This document shows, piece after piece, positions 36,168 to 45,843 of a stretch of 64,000 nt of DNA; the first letter of the stretch is position 1, and each line of letters starts with the position of its first letter. The position numbers and the translations under genes were made by a program. Under the pieces are notes generated by a model. That model was not told the DNA's origin. It did no database searches and saw nothing but the letters and a program-made list of their open reading frames with translations. Where the stretch lies: the NCBI RefSeq assembly GCF_002159555.1, contig NZ_NFIV01000009.1:1-64000 (forward strand), read 5' to 3'. This DNA comes from Muribaculum sp. An289. Lineage in GTDB: Bacteria; Bacteroidota; Bacteroidia; Bacteroidales; UBA932.

Positions 36168-36175
36168 TAATTTTG
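36168..36175 (+). promoter_or_regulatory. -7 box TAATTTTG of the ispD promoter
   Basis: TAATTTTG matches TAnnTTTG and is followed by GCAGTCG, exactly as in the radA upstream region (45814-45828). It lies 24 nt upstream of the ispD ATG. No clear -33 TTTG at 20 nt. Confidence 0.4.
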
Positions 36176-36199
36176 CAGTCGCAAGTAAAAAAATTACCG

Positions 36200-36901
36200 A
36201 TGGACAGACGGAACGTCAGATATTTGATAATAGTCGCCGGCGGCAGCGGCACAAGGATGGGCGGCCCCGTGCCGAAGCAGTTCATGGAACTCGGCGGGAT
36301 TCCTGTGCTCAGGCGCGTAATAGACAGGTTCATTGCGTTTTATGCCGATTTCAGGATTATCATTGTCCTGCCCGAAGGAAAAAAAAGGATTTGGATGGAT
36401 TATTGCGACAGCCATGAATACGATATAGGCCCCCATATCATAGCGGACGGGGGCTTTACCCGTTTCCATTCGGTACGTTCGGCCTTGAGATATGTGGAGC
36501 CGGGAACGGTGGCCGCCGTGCATGACGGTGTAAGGCCGTTCCCTTCCTTCAAGATGCTGGATGAGATGTTTTCCCTTTCATCGGCAGAGCCTGCCCTTTG
36601 TCCTGCAATCAGGTCGGCTGATACGCTCCGCAGGCTTTCCCTGTCCGGAGACTGCCTGTATGCGGAAGAGGATATAGACCGTTCGGGCGTATACAGAATC
36701 CAGACACCCCAGATTTTCCATTCGGAGGTTCTGATTGACGCATATTCGCAGCCTTATTCCGAGATGTTCACTGACGATGCCTCGGTCGTGGAGAGTGCAG
36801 GATACAGGGTGCGTTATGTTCCGGGGAGCCCGTACAATCTTAAACTGACGACTCCCGAAGACATGGTTCTTGCGCAGCGGCTGCTTGAAGCCGGAATATG
36901 A
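36200..36901 (+). CDS. ispD: 2-C-methyl-D-erythritol 4-phosphate cytidylyltransferase
   Basis: 233 residues from the ATG at 36200. The earlier ATG at 36143 spans the promoter and lacks family sequence. The nucleotidyltransferase signature VAGGSGTRMGGPVPKQFMEL is at about 11-30, AAVHDGVRPF in the middle and IQTPQIF later. IspD makes CDP-ME in the non-mevalonate isoprenoid pathway. Convergent with the Lrp-family regulator; the stops are 22 bp apart. Confidence 0.95.
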   Translation: MDRRNVRYLIIVAGGSGTRMGGPVPKQFMELGGIPVLRRVIDRFIAFYADFRIIIVLPEGKKRIWMDYCDSHEYDIGPHIIADGGFTRFHSVRSALRYVEPGTVAAVHDGVRPFPSFKMLDEMFSLSSAEPALCPAIRSADTLRRLSLSGDCLYAEEDIDRSGVYRIQTPQIFHSEVLIDAYSQPYSEMFTDDASVVESAGYRVRYVPGSPYNLKLTTPEDMVLAQRLLEAGI

Positions 36902-36922
36902 AACGCTACCGGAGATTTTCCC

Positions 36923-37435
36923 TTATTTCCTGTTGGGATTGTTGGCTGAAAAGCTCGTGCTCGGGTATTCCCTCACCCATACCTGCCTTTCAATGGCCTG
37001 ATCCAGAGAAATCTGGGTCTCGGTATATTCGACGTAAGGGATTTTCTGGATTGTGTTGACGAGCACTTCCATCAGGTGGTCATGGTTCAGGCAGTACAGT
37101 TTGAGCAGCAGTGCGTGCCTCCCTGTCACGAAGTGGCATTCCACGATTTCGGAAATCTTCCTGAGGGATTCCACCACTTCGGGGTATTTGTTGGCCTGCG
37201 ACAGGGATACCCCTACGAAGGCGCATACGTTGAGCCCCAAAGCCTGCGGTTTGACGAGGAGCCTCGATCCGGTGATGACTCCCATGGTTTCCATCTTCTT
37301 CACTCTCTGATGGATGGCCGCTCCCGAAATCCCGCATTCGCGCGCGATTTCAAGGAAAGGCATCCTGGCGTTTTTCACCAGGAACGACAGGATTTTCTGG
37401 TCGATTTGGTCGATGTGATAGTTTTGCATACACAA
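36923..37435 (-). CDS. Lrp/AsnC-family transcriptional regulator
   Basis: 170 residues. N-terminal winged helix-turn-helix (DQIDQKILSFLVKNARMPFL ... GISGAAIHQRVKKME, about 8-52), then an alpha/beta effector domain (RAM) at about 70-145. A second Met three codons in (MQNYHID) is an equally good start. It begins 6 bp after topA stops, so it is probably cotranscribed with topA. Targets unknown; family members sense amino acids. Confidence 0.93.
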   Translation of the reverse strand: MCMQNYHIDQIDQKILSFLVKNARMPFLEIARECGISGAAIHQRVKKMETMGVITGSRLLVKPQALGLNVCAFVGVSLSQANKYPEVVESLRKISEIVECHFVTGRHALLLKLYCLNHDHLMEVLVNTIQKIPYVEYTETQISLDQAIERQVWVREYPSTSFSANNPNRK

Positions 37436-37441
37436 AATTTT

Positions 37442-39730
37442 TTATTTCTTTCTGGTCTTTTTCTTCGACGGCTGGGTGTTGTTTATGATTTCCCTGCATT
37501 TTTCTACGGTAATCGAGGATACGTCGACGTCTTTCGGGATTTTGTAGTTGCCGCCCTTGTGCCTTATGTACGGCCCGAATCTTCCTTCGATGACGGTTAT
37601 GTCCTCCTCCGGAACCGAAAGTATCGGCTCAGTTGTTTTTTCGAGCTTGTTCCTGATTATTCCAACGGCCTCTTCGAGAGTCGTTGCGGACGGATCGCTG
37701 CCTTTTGGAAGCGGATAGTTTTTCCCCGCACATTTTATATAAGGTCCGTAAGGCCCTTTGTGTATGGATACCGTCCCGTATTGCGATTCTCCGAGCTCTA
37801 TCGGGAAGGCGAAAAGGCGAAGCGCATCTTCGAGAGTGATGTCCTCTATGAGCATATTGCCCGGGAGGCTCGCATATTCGCTCTGTCCGTCTTTTATGCG
37901 TTCTGCGTATGCCCCGTATTTTCCGAATTTTGCATAGATTTCCGCTCCTGTCGACGGATCTTCCCCGAGTTTTTTCGATACCGGATCCGGCATCGGGGAA
38001 TTTTCGACACTTTTGTGGAAGGAGCCGTAGAAATCCGCAATCAGCGAATTCCATATCATTTTGCCTTCGGCGATTTTGTCGAAATATTTTTCCACATCGG
38101 CGGTAAAACCGTAGTCCATGATTCTTTCGAATCCCTTTACCAGATAGTCGCATACCACCATGCCGACATTGTGCGGGATGAGCTTGTTCTTTTCCGCTCC
38201 GACGAGGATTGTCCCTGTCTTGCGGGTCGTCCTGCCTTTCTCCCAGATGATGTCCGTGGTTTCTTCCTTCCTGCCTTCGATGTTACCTATATATATATAA
38301 CCTCTTTCCGTGGTAAGGGTGGATATGGTAGGCGAATAGGTGGACGGCCTTCCGATGCCGAGTTCTTCCAGCCTCTTTACAAGGGTGCCTTCCGAGTAAC
38401 GCGGAGGTGCCTGTGTGAACTTGTTTTCCGCATGGAGGCGGTCCAGTTCCATAGGCTGGCCCTTGTGTACCTTTGGCAGGACAGGCATGGTATCGTCTTC
38501 CGTCCTGTTTTCATCGGGACTTTCGGTGTAAAGTTTCATGAAACCGTCGAAGATTATCCTGACGGCCTGGAGCCCGAATGTCTCTTCCATGCTGCCCGAG
38601 CCTATGGTGACATCCGTCTTTTCCACGGATGCGTCCGACATCTGCGAGGCCAGTGTCCTTTCGCGTATGAGCTTGTAGAGCTTCTTCTCCTGTGCGGTCC
38701 CTTCTATGTCCTCCCTGTCTATGTAGGTAGGGCGGATGGCTTCATGCGCTTCCTGTGCTCCCTTGCTTTTGGTCTTGTACTGGCGCGGATGCGAATATTC
38801 GGGGCCGAAGTTGCGGGTGATGTATTCTTTCGCCGTATTGATTGCAAGGGAAGAAAGGTTCGTAGAGTCGGTCCTCATGTATGTGATAAGACCTTCCTCG
38901 TAAAGTTTCTGGGCTATCCCCATGGTCTGCCTTACCGGGAAACGGAGTTTTTTTGCCGCTTCCTGTTGCAGGGTGGATGTGGTGAAAGGTGCTCCAGGGC
39001 TTCTCGTCCCGGCCTTTGTCTCTATTCCTGTCACTTCCCACCTTGACACGGCCGCCTTTTCCACAAATGAGGAAGCCTCGTCGATGTCATTGAATCTTTT
39101 ATTCAGGATGCCTTTCACCTGTATCCCTTCCGGGGTATGGAAAAATCCTTCCGTCTTGTAGTAGGGCGCCCGTTTGAAGCCGATGATTTCACGCTCCCTG
39201 TCCACAACCAGTCTGAGTGCGACGGACTGTACCCTTCCGGCTGAAAGTTTCGGCTGTATCCTTTTCCAGAGTATCGGCGACAGTTCGAAGCCGACGAGCC
39301 TGTCCAGCACGCGCCTTGCTTGCTGTGCGTTGACGAGATTCATGTCTACGTCCCTCGGCGAGTCGATGGCTGCAAGTATCGCCTTCTGGGTTATTTCATG
39401 GAAAGCTATGCGTTTCGTCTTCGAGTCATCGAGCCCGAGTGTCTCTTTCAGATGCCATGCAATCGCCTCTCCTTCACGGTCTTCATCGGATGCGAGCCAT
39501 ACCGTTTCGGACGATTTTGCCGCATTTGTCAGTTCGGCTACTACCTTCTTCTTGTCTTCAGGAATCACATATTCCGGCTTGAATCCGTGCTCTACGTCCA
39601 CGCTCAGCGTATTCGTTTGCAGGTCCCTGATGTGGCCGAAACTCGATTTTACCGAAAAATCCTTTCCTAAAAACTTCTGAATGGTCTTGGCTTTTGCCGG
39701 AGACTCGACTATGACTAAATTTTTTCCCAT
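37442..39730 (-). CDS. topA: DNA topoisomerase I (type IA)
   Basis: 762 residues from the ATG at 39730 (MGKNLVIVESPAKAKTI). The Toprim metal site SDEDREGE is at 81-88 and the catalytic tyrosine Y284 in GLITYMRTDS. The C-terminus lacks the four-cysteine zinc fingers of E. coli TopA. Instead it has glycine-rich repeats (KFGKYGAY, KGPYGPYIKCAGKNYPL, GRFGPYIRHKGGNYKIP) as in other Bacteroidetes. Removes negative supercoils. Divergent from PBP1A; followed by the Lrp-type gene. Confidence 0.97.
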   Translation of the reverse strand: MGKNLVIVESPAKAKTIQKFLGKDFSVKSSFGHIRDLQTNTLSVDVEHGFKPEYVIPEDKKKVVAELTNAAKSSETVWLASDEDREGEAIAWHLKETLGLDDSKTKRIAFHEITQKAILAAIDSPRDVDMNLVNAQQARRVLDRLVGFELSPILWKRIQPKLSAGRVQSVALRLVVDREREIIGFKRAPYYKTEGFFHTPEGIQVKGILNKRFNDIDEASSFVEKAAVSRWEVTGIETKAGTRSPGAPFTTSTLQQEAAKKLRFPVRQTMGIAQKLYEEGLITYMRTDSTNLSSLAINTAKEYITRNFGPEYSHPRQYKTKSKGAQEAHEAIRPTYIDREDIEGTAQEKKLYKLIRERTLASQMSDASVEKTDVTIGSGSMEETFGLQAVRIIFDGFMKLYTESPDENRTEDDTMPVLPKVHKGQPMELDRLHAENKFTQAPPRYSEGTLVKRLEELGIGRPSTYSPTISTLTTERGYIYIGNIEGRKEETTDIIWEKGRTTRKTGTILVGAEKNKLIPHNVGMVVCDYLVKGFERIMDYGFTADVEKYFDKIAEGKMIWNSLIADFYGSFHKSVENSPMPDPVSKKLGEDPSTGAEIYAKFGKYGAYAERIKDGQSEYASLPGNMLIEDITLEDALRLFAFPIELGESQYGTVSIHKGPYGPYIKCAGKNYPLPKGSDPSATTLEEAVGIIRNKLEKTTEPILSVPEEDITVIEGRFGPYIRHKGGNYKIPKDVDVSSITVEKCREIINNTQPSKKKTRKK

Positions 39731-39794
39731 TGGCTTTTTACAAATCAAACTGCAAAGTAAGGAATAAAGACTGTAAAAATCCAAATTTTATATC

Positions 39795-39802
39795 TATTTT
39801 TG
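39795..39802 (+). promoter_or_regulatory. -7 box TATTTTTG of the PBP1A promoter
   Basis: TATTTTTG fits TAnnTTTG, 22 nt upstream of the PBP1A ATG. A -33 TTTG is not present at 20 nt. Confidence 0.4.
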
Positions 39803-39824
39803 TGACTCGTGAAAAAAGGATGAT

Positions 39825-42176
39825 ATGAAAGAAAAAACGAGAAAGAGGATAATAAAGTGGTGGTGGATAGTGGTTTGTTCCTGCATTGCGGCAGTGCTGC
39901 TCCTTGTGGTCGGAACGGGGCTGTTTGCGGAAATCCCGTCCTTCGAGGAACTGGAAAACCCTGAAAGCAAGGAGGCGACCCTTCTGTTGGCCGACGGCGG
40001 GGAGGTGCTGAGCACATATCATATAGAAAACAGGTCATACGTGGATTACGACGAGCTTTCCCCGTATCTTGTCGAAGCGGCCGTCGCCACCGAGGATGTG
40101 CGTTTCTACAAGCATAGCGGAATAGATTTCAGAAGCCTTGCGAGGGTGGGCGTAAAGACATTGCTTCTCGGCCAGAGCAGCCAGGGAGGCGGAAGTACCA
40201 TTACCCAGCAGCTTGCCAAGACACTGTATCCGAGGGAGGAACTCGGAAGGCGCATCCCTGTCGTATGGCAGGTGAAGATGGTCATTACCAAGATGAAGGA
40301 GTGGATAACCGCCGTAAAACTGGAGCGGAATTATACGAAGGAAGAAATCATGGACATGTACATGAATGCCGTTTTCTTCGGGAGCAATGCATACGGTATA
40401 AAATCGGCTTCGCAGACGTTTTTCGGCAAGGAGCCTTCGGAGCTTACGGTGGAAGAGGCTGCCACGCTTGTGGGAATGGTGAACAAGCCGACAAGGTACA
40501 ATCCCGCCCTCAATCCGGAGTCTTCCCTGAAAAGGCGCAATTTCGTCCTTTCACAGATGGAAAAGGCAGGTTATCTGACTGCTGCCGAGAGGGATTCGAT
40601 ATCCCTGATTCCTATCGAGCTGTCATATCAAGTGCTTGACCACAATTCTGGAATCGCTCCATATTTCAGGGATATGCTGAGGAGGGTGATGAATGCCAAG
40701 GAGCCGAAAAGGAGTTCCTACTCCACATACGAGGATTATGTCGCGGATTCCTTGCTTTGGGCGGATGACGGCCTTTACGGGTGGCTGAACAAAAACTTCA
40801 AGCCGGACGGTTCCAGGTACGATCTGGACAGGGACGGGCTGAGGATTCATACCACTATCAATTACAAGATGCAGCAATATGCCGAGGAGGCCGTGGCCGA
40901 ACATCTCGGCCTCGATTTGCAGAAAGCATTTTTCCGCGACCTCTCAAAAAAACGCAATGCCCCGTTTTCCAATGACATAGATGCGAAGACACGGGACAGG
41001 GTGATGAAACAGGCGAGGCGTTGGAGCGACAGGTACCGTAACATGAAGGCCTCCGGCGCTTCCGAGCAGGAGATTCTGAAGAGTTTCGGCGAGCCTGTGA
41101 AAATGAGGGTGTTCTCATGGAACGCCAAGGGACATATAGACACGGTAATGACCCCTGACGATTCCATCAGATATTATAAGTCCATATTGCGTGCGGCCTT
41201 CATCGCAATGGAACCGAATACCGGTGAGATAAAGGCCTATGTAGGCGGACCGAACTACCGTTATTTCAAGTATGACAATGCCCGTCAGGGAAAGAGGCAG
41301 GTCGGCTCTACAATAAAGCCGTTCCTGTATACGCTTGCCATGCAGGAAGGCATGTCTCCGTGCGACAAGGTCGTGAACGTGCCTCAGACTTTCATCATAG
41401 GCGATACTACCTGGACTCCGAAGAGTACCGACAGGGACGAATGGATAGGCCGTACCGTTACGCTGAAGTGGGGCCTTACCAAGAGCAGCAACAATATATC
41501 GGCGTATCTGATGAAGCGTTTCGGGCCTGAAGCCATAGTCGAGATGTGCCATAAGATGGGTGTCCAGAGTTTTCTGGACCCTGTGCCTTCGCTTTGCGCC
41601 GGTCCGGCGGATTTGAGCCTGTATGAAATGGTGGGTGCCTACAATACTTATCCGAGCAGGGGCGTGCATGTGGATCCGATTTTCGTGACACGTATAGAAG
41701 ATAATATGGGGAATGTCCTCAGTGAGTTCAATGCGAGGAAAAGGGAGGCTATAAGCGAGCAGACGGCATATCTGATGGTCAATCTGATGCAGGGTGTCGT
41801 CAATGACGGTACGGCGATGAGGCTGAGATGGAAATACGGGATAAAGGGAGAGCTTGCCGGCAAGACAGGTACCACCAATGACCAGGCCGACGGCTGGTTC
41901 ATAGGCTATACCCCGAAACTGACTGGCGGAGTGTGGGTCGGTGCCGAAGACAGGCAGGTGCATTTCGAATCCCTGGCCTTGGGAGGAGGTTCCAACATGG
42001 CCCTCCCCGTATGGGGCATTTTCATGAATAAGGTATTGAAGGACGGGACTCTCGGCATTTCCGAGCAGGACAAGTTCATTGCTCCCGTGGGAATGACCCT
42101 GAATCTTGATTGCGACGGGAGCGATGCGGATGCGGAAACCTCGTCGGGCTATGATGAAGAATCTTTTTTCGATTGA
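39825..42176 (+). CDS. Penicillin-binding protein 1A (bifunctional glycosyltransferase/transpeptidase)
   Basis: 783 residues. Cytoplasmic basic tail, membrane helix (about 13-33), then a GT51 domain with catalytic ATEDVRFYKHSGID (E90) and GGSTITQQLAKTLYP. The transpeptidase domain has S495-TI-K498, SSN 554-556 and KTG 680-682. It polymerises and crosslinks peptidoglycan. A ribosome site AAAAAAGGA precedes the ATG. Cotranscribed with ddl, whose ATG is 1 bp after this stop. Confidence 0.96.
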   Translation: MKEKTRKRIIKWWWIVVCSCIAAVLLLVVGTGLFAEIPSFEELENPESKEATLLLADGGEVLSTYHIENRSYVDYDELSPYLVEAAVATEDVRFYKHSGIDFRSLARVGVKTLLLGQSSQGGGSTITQQLAKTLYPREELGRRIPVVWQVKMVITKMKEWITAVKLERNYTKEEIMDMYMNAVFFGSNAYGIKSASQTFFGKEPSELTVEEAATLVGMVNKPTRYNPALNPESSLKRRNFVLSQMEKAGYLTAAERDSISLIPIELSYQVLDHNSGIAPYFRDMLRRVMNAKEPKRSSYSTYEDYVADSLLWADDGLYGWLNKNFKPDGSRYDLDRDGLRIHTTINYKMQQYAEEAVAEHLGLDLQKAFFRDLSKKRNAPFSNDIDAKTRDRVMKQARRWSDRYRNMKASGASEQEILKSFGEPVKMRVFSWNAKGHIDTVMTPDDSIRYYKSILRAAFIAMEPNTGEIKAYVGGPNYRYFKYDNARQGKRQVGSTIKPFLYTLAMQEGMSPCDKVVNVPQTFIIGDTTWTPKSTDRDEWIGRTVTLKWGLTKSSNNISAYLMKRFGPEAIVEMCHKMGVQSFLDPVPSLCAGPADLSLYEMVGAYNTYPSRGVHVDPIFVTRIEDNMGNVLSEFNARKREAISEQTAYLMVNLMQGVVNDGTAMRLRWKYGIKGELAGKTGTTNDQADGWFIGYTPKLTGGVWVGAEDRQVHFESLALGGGSNMALPVWGIFMNKVLKDGTLGISEQDKFIAPVGMTLNLDCDGSDADAETSSGYDEESFFD

Positions 42177-42177
42177 T

Positions 42178-43188
42178 ATGAGACCGGTCATTGCTGTGAT
42201 TTACGGAGGCAATTCCTCCGAATATGAAATATCCGTGCAGAGCGGCAGGTTTGTGGCCGCCAATATAGACACTTCCCGTTATGAAGTCCTGGAAATGGAT
42301 TTCAAGGGCCTTTCATGGCGGATAGTCAGTGTCGACGGCGAAGTTTTGCCGTCAGGCGGAGTCGAAGTGGACAAGAATGACTTCTCGGTAGTTCTCAACG
42401 GCAGGAAAGTGCTGATAGACTATGCGTTCATTATGATTCACGGAACTCCCGGGGAAAACGGGCTTTTGCAGGCCTACCTTGAAATGCTCGGAATCCCTTC
42501 GAGCGGCTGTTCGTCTTTCGTATCCGCTGTCACCTTCGATAAATTTTCGGCCAAAAGTTATCTAAGGGATACCGGAATCTGTCATCTGGCGGATGATATT
42601 CTGTTGCACCCGGGAGATTCGTGCAGTCCTCAGGAGGCCGTTTCGAAACTCGGTCTTCCCATGTTCGTAAAGCCTACGGACAGCGGCAGCAGCTTCGGGG
42701 TGACGAAGGTGAAATCCCCTGAAGAATTCCTTCCCGCCGTGGATTATGCTTTCGCGGAAGGTAAAACCGTTATTGCGGAAAAATTCATTTCCGGGAGGGA
42801 GATCGACGATGCCGTCTATTTTGACGGGAAACAGGTGATAGCCCTGCCTCCGGTGCAGATTGTGCCGCAAAAGGAGTATTTCGATTTCGAAGCGAAATAT
42901 GAAGGCTGGAGTAAGGAAATCTGTCCTGCTCCCATCACGGAGGCGGAAGACCGGATGATACGCGAATGTTCCGTCCGGATATATGAGCGTTTCGGCTGCC
43001 GCGGTTTTGTGAGGGTGGATTATTTCCTTACCGATTCGGGAGAACTCTTCTTTTTGGAAATGAATACCGTTCCGGGTATGACGGCCGAGAGTCTCGTGCC
43101 GAAGGAAATAAGGGCTGCCGGAATGGACGTCCGTGATTTTCTTTCCGTTATAATCGAAACCACTTTCGATGGAGGACGCAGACACTGA
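42178..43188 (+). CDS. ddl: D-alanine--D-alanine ligase
   Basis: 336 residues from the ATG at 42178. Upstream in-frame starts lie inside PBP1A. ATP-grasp ligase that makes the D-Ala-D-Ala peptidoglycan precursor. Motifs: VIYGGNSSEYEISVQSG near the start, KPTDSGSSFGVTKV (ATP-binding), RVDYFLTDSGELFFLEMNTV and PGMT near the end. Ends 1 bp into the prmC start (TGATG). Confidence 0.95.
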   Translation: MRPVIAVIYGGNSSEYEISVQSGRFVAANIDTSRYEVLEMDFKGLSWRIVSVDGEVLPSGGVEVDKNDFSVVLNGRKVLIDYAFIMIHGTPGENGLLQAYLEMLGIPSSGCSSFVSAVTFDKFSAKSYLRDTGICHLADDILLHPGDSCSPQEAVSKLGLPMFVKPTDSGSSFGVTKVKSPEEFLPAVDYAFAEGKTVIAEKFISGREIDDAVYFDGKQVIALPPVQIVPQKEYFDFEAKYEGWSKEICPAPITEAEDRMIRECSVRIYERFGCRGFVRVDYFLTDSGELFFLEMNTVPGMTAESLVPKEIRAAGMDVRDFLSVIIETTFDGGRRH

Positions 43189-44075
43189 TGCCTTTGACCC
43201 TTTCCCGTTTTGTCCGCGATGCCGTTTCGCGCCTGGAAAAATGTTATTCCGGCGATGAAGCGCGTTCCATCGTGCTCGGACTGTGCGGGGATTTTCTCGG
43301 GACGGAGCGTTTCGAGCATGTGATAAACCCGGATTATCCCATATCTGTGGAGAATGAGGCCCGTCTGGAGGAGGCCATGCGGCGTTTGGAAAATATGGAA
43401 CCGCTCCAGTATGTTACGGGCAAGGCTTATTTTTACGGAATGGAACTGTATGTGGACAAGGCGGTACTTATTCCAAGGCAGGAAACGGAGGAGCTGTGCC
43501 GGCTTGCGCTGGATTCATTCCGGACTTCCGGAAACCGTTCCCATGGGGCGGGGAATCTGCCGGGAAGCGGCCTGCGGATTCTGGATGTCTGTACCGGTTC
43601 CGGATGCATCGCCTGGGCCATGTCCGCCAATCTTCCCGGGGCTGCCGTTTTCGGATGCGACATATCGTATCCCGCCCTTGAGATTGCCTCTTCCCAGAAA
43701 ACCGGTGCCCGTTGTCCTGTGTTTTTCCAAAACGATATCCTTTCCGGCGATTTTCCCGTAACCGATGATTTCGATGCGATATTGTCCAATCCGCCCTATG
43801 TGACATCTTCGGAAAAACGGCTGATGTCCCGGAACGTCCTCGATTATGAGCCTCATTCGGCCTTGTTCGTCACAGACGAGGACCCGTTGGTGTTTTACCG
43901 TGCCTTGGCCGGCCTGGCCTCTGCGCATTTGAAACCGGAAGGGTTCGGTATCGTTGAAATCAACGAAGCCTTCGGTGACGGCTGTCGCGGACTCTTTATG
44001 GACTACGGATTTTCAAATAGTGTCATAATCAAGGATTTGAACGGGAAAGACCGGTTCTGCCGCTTTTCAAGATGA
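43188..44075 (+). CDS. prmC: Peptide chain release factor N5-glutamine methyltransferase
   Basis: 295 residues. N-terminal helical release-factor-binding domain, then a Rossmann SAM-methyltransferase with ILDVCTGSGCIAWAMS and the catalytic NPPYV (ILSNPPYVTSSE) near residue 200. It methylates the GGQ glutamine of RF1/RF2. The start overlaps the ddl stop, so it is the third gene of the operon. Confidence 0.95.
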   Translation: MPLTLSRFVRDAVSRLEKCYSGDEARSIVLGLCGDFLGTERFEHVINPDYPISVENEARLEEAMRRLENMEPLQYVTGKAYFYGMELYVDKAVLIPRQETEELCRLALDSFRTSGNRSHGAGNLPGSGLRILDVCTGSGCIAWAMSANLPGAAVFGCDISYPALEIASSQKTGARCPVFFQNDILSGDFPVTDDFDAILSNPPYVTSSEKRLMSRNVLDYEPHSALFVTDEDPLVFYRALAGLASAHLKPEGFGIVEINEAFGDGCRGLFMDYGFSNSVIIKDLNGKDRFCRFSR

Positions 44076-44170
44076 GAGGCGTAACCGCATATTGATTTCC
44101 AAGATTATATAATTTCTTTCACCCCAGGTTTCTTTTTCTTTTTTTGAGTTTTTTTCTCTCCCCGTTGTGA

Positions 44171-44178
44171 TAATTTTG
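44171..44178 (+). promoter_or_regulatory. -7-like box TAATTTTG upstream of a lipoprotein gene
   Basis: TAATTTTG fits TAnnTTTG, about 78 nt before the lipoprotein ATG. A second candidate region, AAACAGCTTCTTAATATTTA (44211-44230), resembles the sequences upstream of mlaE and radA and would give a shorter leader. Which is used cannot be decided by eye. Confidence 0.35.
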
Positions 44179-44256
44179 TCCGCAGAAGCCTGAATTTTTG
44201 GAAAATTTTTAAACAGCTTCTTAATATTTATGGACAAATTTAGAGTGGAGGGTGTT

Positions 44257-45486
44257 ATGAAGAAGAGAAGAATTTTTGTCTTGCCGGCCTTGCTTTTGTC
44301 AGCCGCGGCTGTTGCCAATGTTTCGTGCGAGAAGTCGCCGGATGGTCCGTCGGACAACCGTTATGAGGATATCCAGTACAGTGCCGAAGCCGAAAGGCTG
44401 GAGCGGATTGCGGCGTTCCTGTCCGATGCAGTTTCGGATCCGGCAGTGCTCGATGAAGTCCATTCGGCCGTTGGCGAGTCCTATGACGACGGTTACGATG
44501 AGGAGTATCTTTTTACCAATGTGGTGGCAAATCCCGGGAAAGGTACCGGAAGCAGGGTTGTCAAATCGTCGGAATACGGGCAGGGAGCTTTGTTCAGGCA
44601 GATGGTGGCCACTGTGAGCGGCGATACCGGCTTCCCGGGGATTTCCGTCAAGTCCGACGGATATGCTTCCGCTTTCATGGATTCTCTGGCGGCTTCGGAT
44701 ATCCAGATTTACTGGCCTTATTATGATAGGTGGGACGGAAAGTCGGAGCCGGTAGTCACTTTCGACCATGGCCGGGACGATGAATGGAATTACGGTTTCA
44801 TATTGCGCAAGGACGCTTCCGGAAAGAAGGTTGTGTCGCGGGTGCTCGTCGACGAGGCATACGCAAAAGAGCATCCGGTATGGGTCGTAAACCTTAACAG
44901 GGACAGAAACTATGTGCCGTTGAAAGCTGCGGAAGGTCCTTCGGATTGGGAAAATGGCATTCAGGGCATTCCGACCAAGACGGGTGAAACCATATATTCC
45001 CTGATGCTGAGGAGTTTCACTGCATTGAAGAACTATGACTGCTGGCTTGCGGGCGCATCTGAATATTTTATAAAGGCCGGGGCGATAGAGAGTTTTACGG
45101 CGGCGACCGAGGCGGAGATGGAACTGTTTTCCCCTACGATTACGGATTTTTATCTTGTAGTAAGGAGGAGCGAGGTAGGTGTTCCCAAGGAGGTAAATAC
45201 CATAATGGTTTCAGACTGGACCTTGCAAATGAGCAGTATCGCCCTTATGATAGTGGAGGACGACGGGGGGAAGAAAACGAGCTGGGATACCGAGCTTATG
45301 GTAAAGATAAATTCGAAAAGCTACGGGATTACGGTATCCATTCCTCTCAATTCCCGTGATGACATCGTGTGGAGGGGCTCGTTAAGCAGCCGGTACCTGT
45401 TTGCCACGGATGCTTCCCATACCAAGTTCAACGATGTCCTGCTGGATATAGAGATAGTGGAAACATACAATAATTCCGATTGGTAA
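44257..45486 (+). CDS. Lipoprotein of unknown function
   Basis: 409 residues from the ATG at 44257. A ribosome site GGAGG lies just before; the ATG at 44230 is possible but would spoil the signal peptide. Signal peptide MKKRRIFVLPALLLSAAAVA with C24 in NVSC as probable lipid anchor. The rest is acidic with no recognised domain; segments such as WPYYDRWDGKSEPVVTFDHG look globular and partly beta. It is not similar to the neighbours. A small HTH gene follows, 8 bp after the stop. Function unknown. Confidence 0.75.
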   Translation: MKKRRIFVLPALLLSAAAVANVSCEKSPDGPSDNRYEDIQYSAEAERLERIAAFLSDAVSDPAVLDEVHSAVGESYDDGYDEEYLFTNVVANPGKGTGSRVVKSSEYGQGALFRQMVATVSGDTGFPGISVKSDGYASAFMDSLAASDIQIYWPYYDRWDGKSEPVVTFDHGRDDEWNYGFILRKDASGKKVVSRVLVDEAYAKEHPVWVVNLNRDRNYVPLKAAEGPSDWENGIQGIPTKTGETIYSLMLRSFTALKNYDCWLAGASEYFIKAGAIESFTAATEAEMELFSPTITDFYLVVRRSEVGVPKEVNTIMVSDWTLQMSSIALMIVEDDGGKKTSWDTELMVKINSKSYGITVSIPLNSRDDIVWRGSLSSRYLFATDASHTKFNDVLLDIEIVETYNNSDW

Positions 45487-45494
45487 TATTTATT

Positions 45495-45719
45495 ATGGAA
45501 ATTTACAAAGAAGTGGCATTGAGGATTCAATGGATTTTGCGCTCGAAAGGTATGACACAGAGCGACCTTGCCCGCATGCTCGGGAAAAACGATTCGGAAA
45601 TATCCGTCTGGCTCGGAGGGAACCACAATTTTACCATTTCGACATTGAGGAAGGTGGAAATGGCTCTGGGGAAAAACATAATAAGGGTGGTCGGCTCCCG
45701 GAATGAGGATGGCAATTGA
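45495..45719 (+). CDS. Small XRE-family helix-turn-helix protein
   Basis: 74 residues from the ATG at 45495. The HTH is GMTQSDLARMLGKNDSEISVWLGGNHNFTISTLRKVE, a typical XRE/HigA-like domain, and there is almost nothing else. No toxin gene of the HigB type is adjacent; the upstream neighbour is a lipoprotein. It could be a stand-alone repressor or an orphan antitoxin. It follows the lipoprotein stop by 8 bp, so it may be cotranscribed. Confidence 0.8.
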   Translation: MEIYKEVALRIQWILRSKGMTQSDLARMLGKNDSEISVWLGGNHNFTISTLRKVEMALGKNIIRVVGSRNEDGN

Positions 45720-45813
45720 CGGGCATCGGAAAGCATTGACAGGTATAGGAAGGCATCGTTGGTTTGTCGGAACTGCTTGCTGGATTTGCAGTGCCGTTTT
45801 CAAAACTGTTTGT

Positions 45814-45821
45814 TAATTTTG
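45814..45821 (+). promoter_or_regulatory. -7 box TAATTTTG of the radA promoter
   Basis: TAATTTTG lies 22 nt before the radA ATG, within AAACTGTTTGTTAATTTTG (45803-45821), which resembles the mlaE upstream sequence. The following GCAGTCG also occurs after the ispD -7 box. Confidence 0.45.
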
Positions 45822-45843
45822 CAGTCGTTAAGAGTTTTGTGCC

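Noticed and set aside
37076-39046. 656-residue open frame on the plus strand
   Set aside because: It is entirely antisense to topA, which has all its catalytic motifs in frame. The translation is rich in F/R/Y/H, as expected from the reverse strand of a codon-biased gene, and shows no domain.
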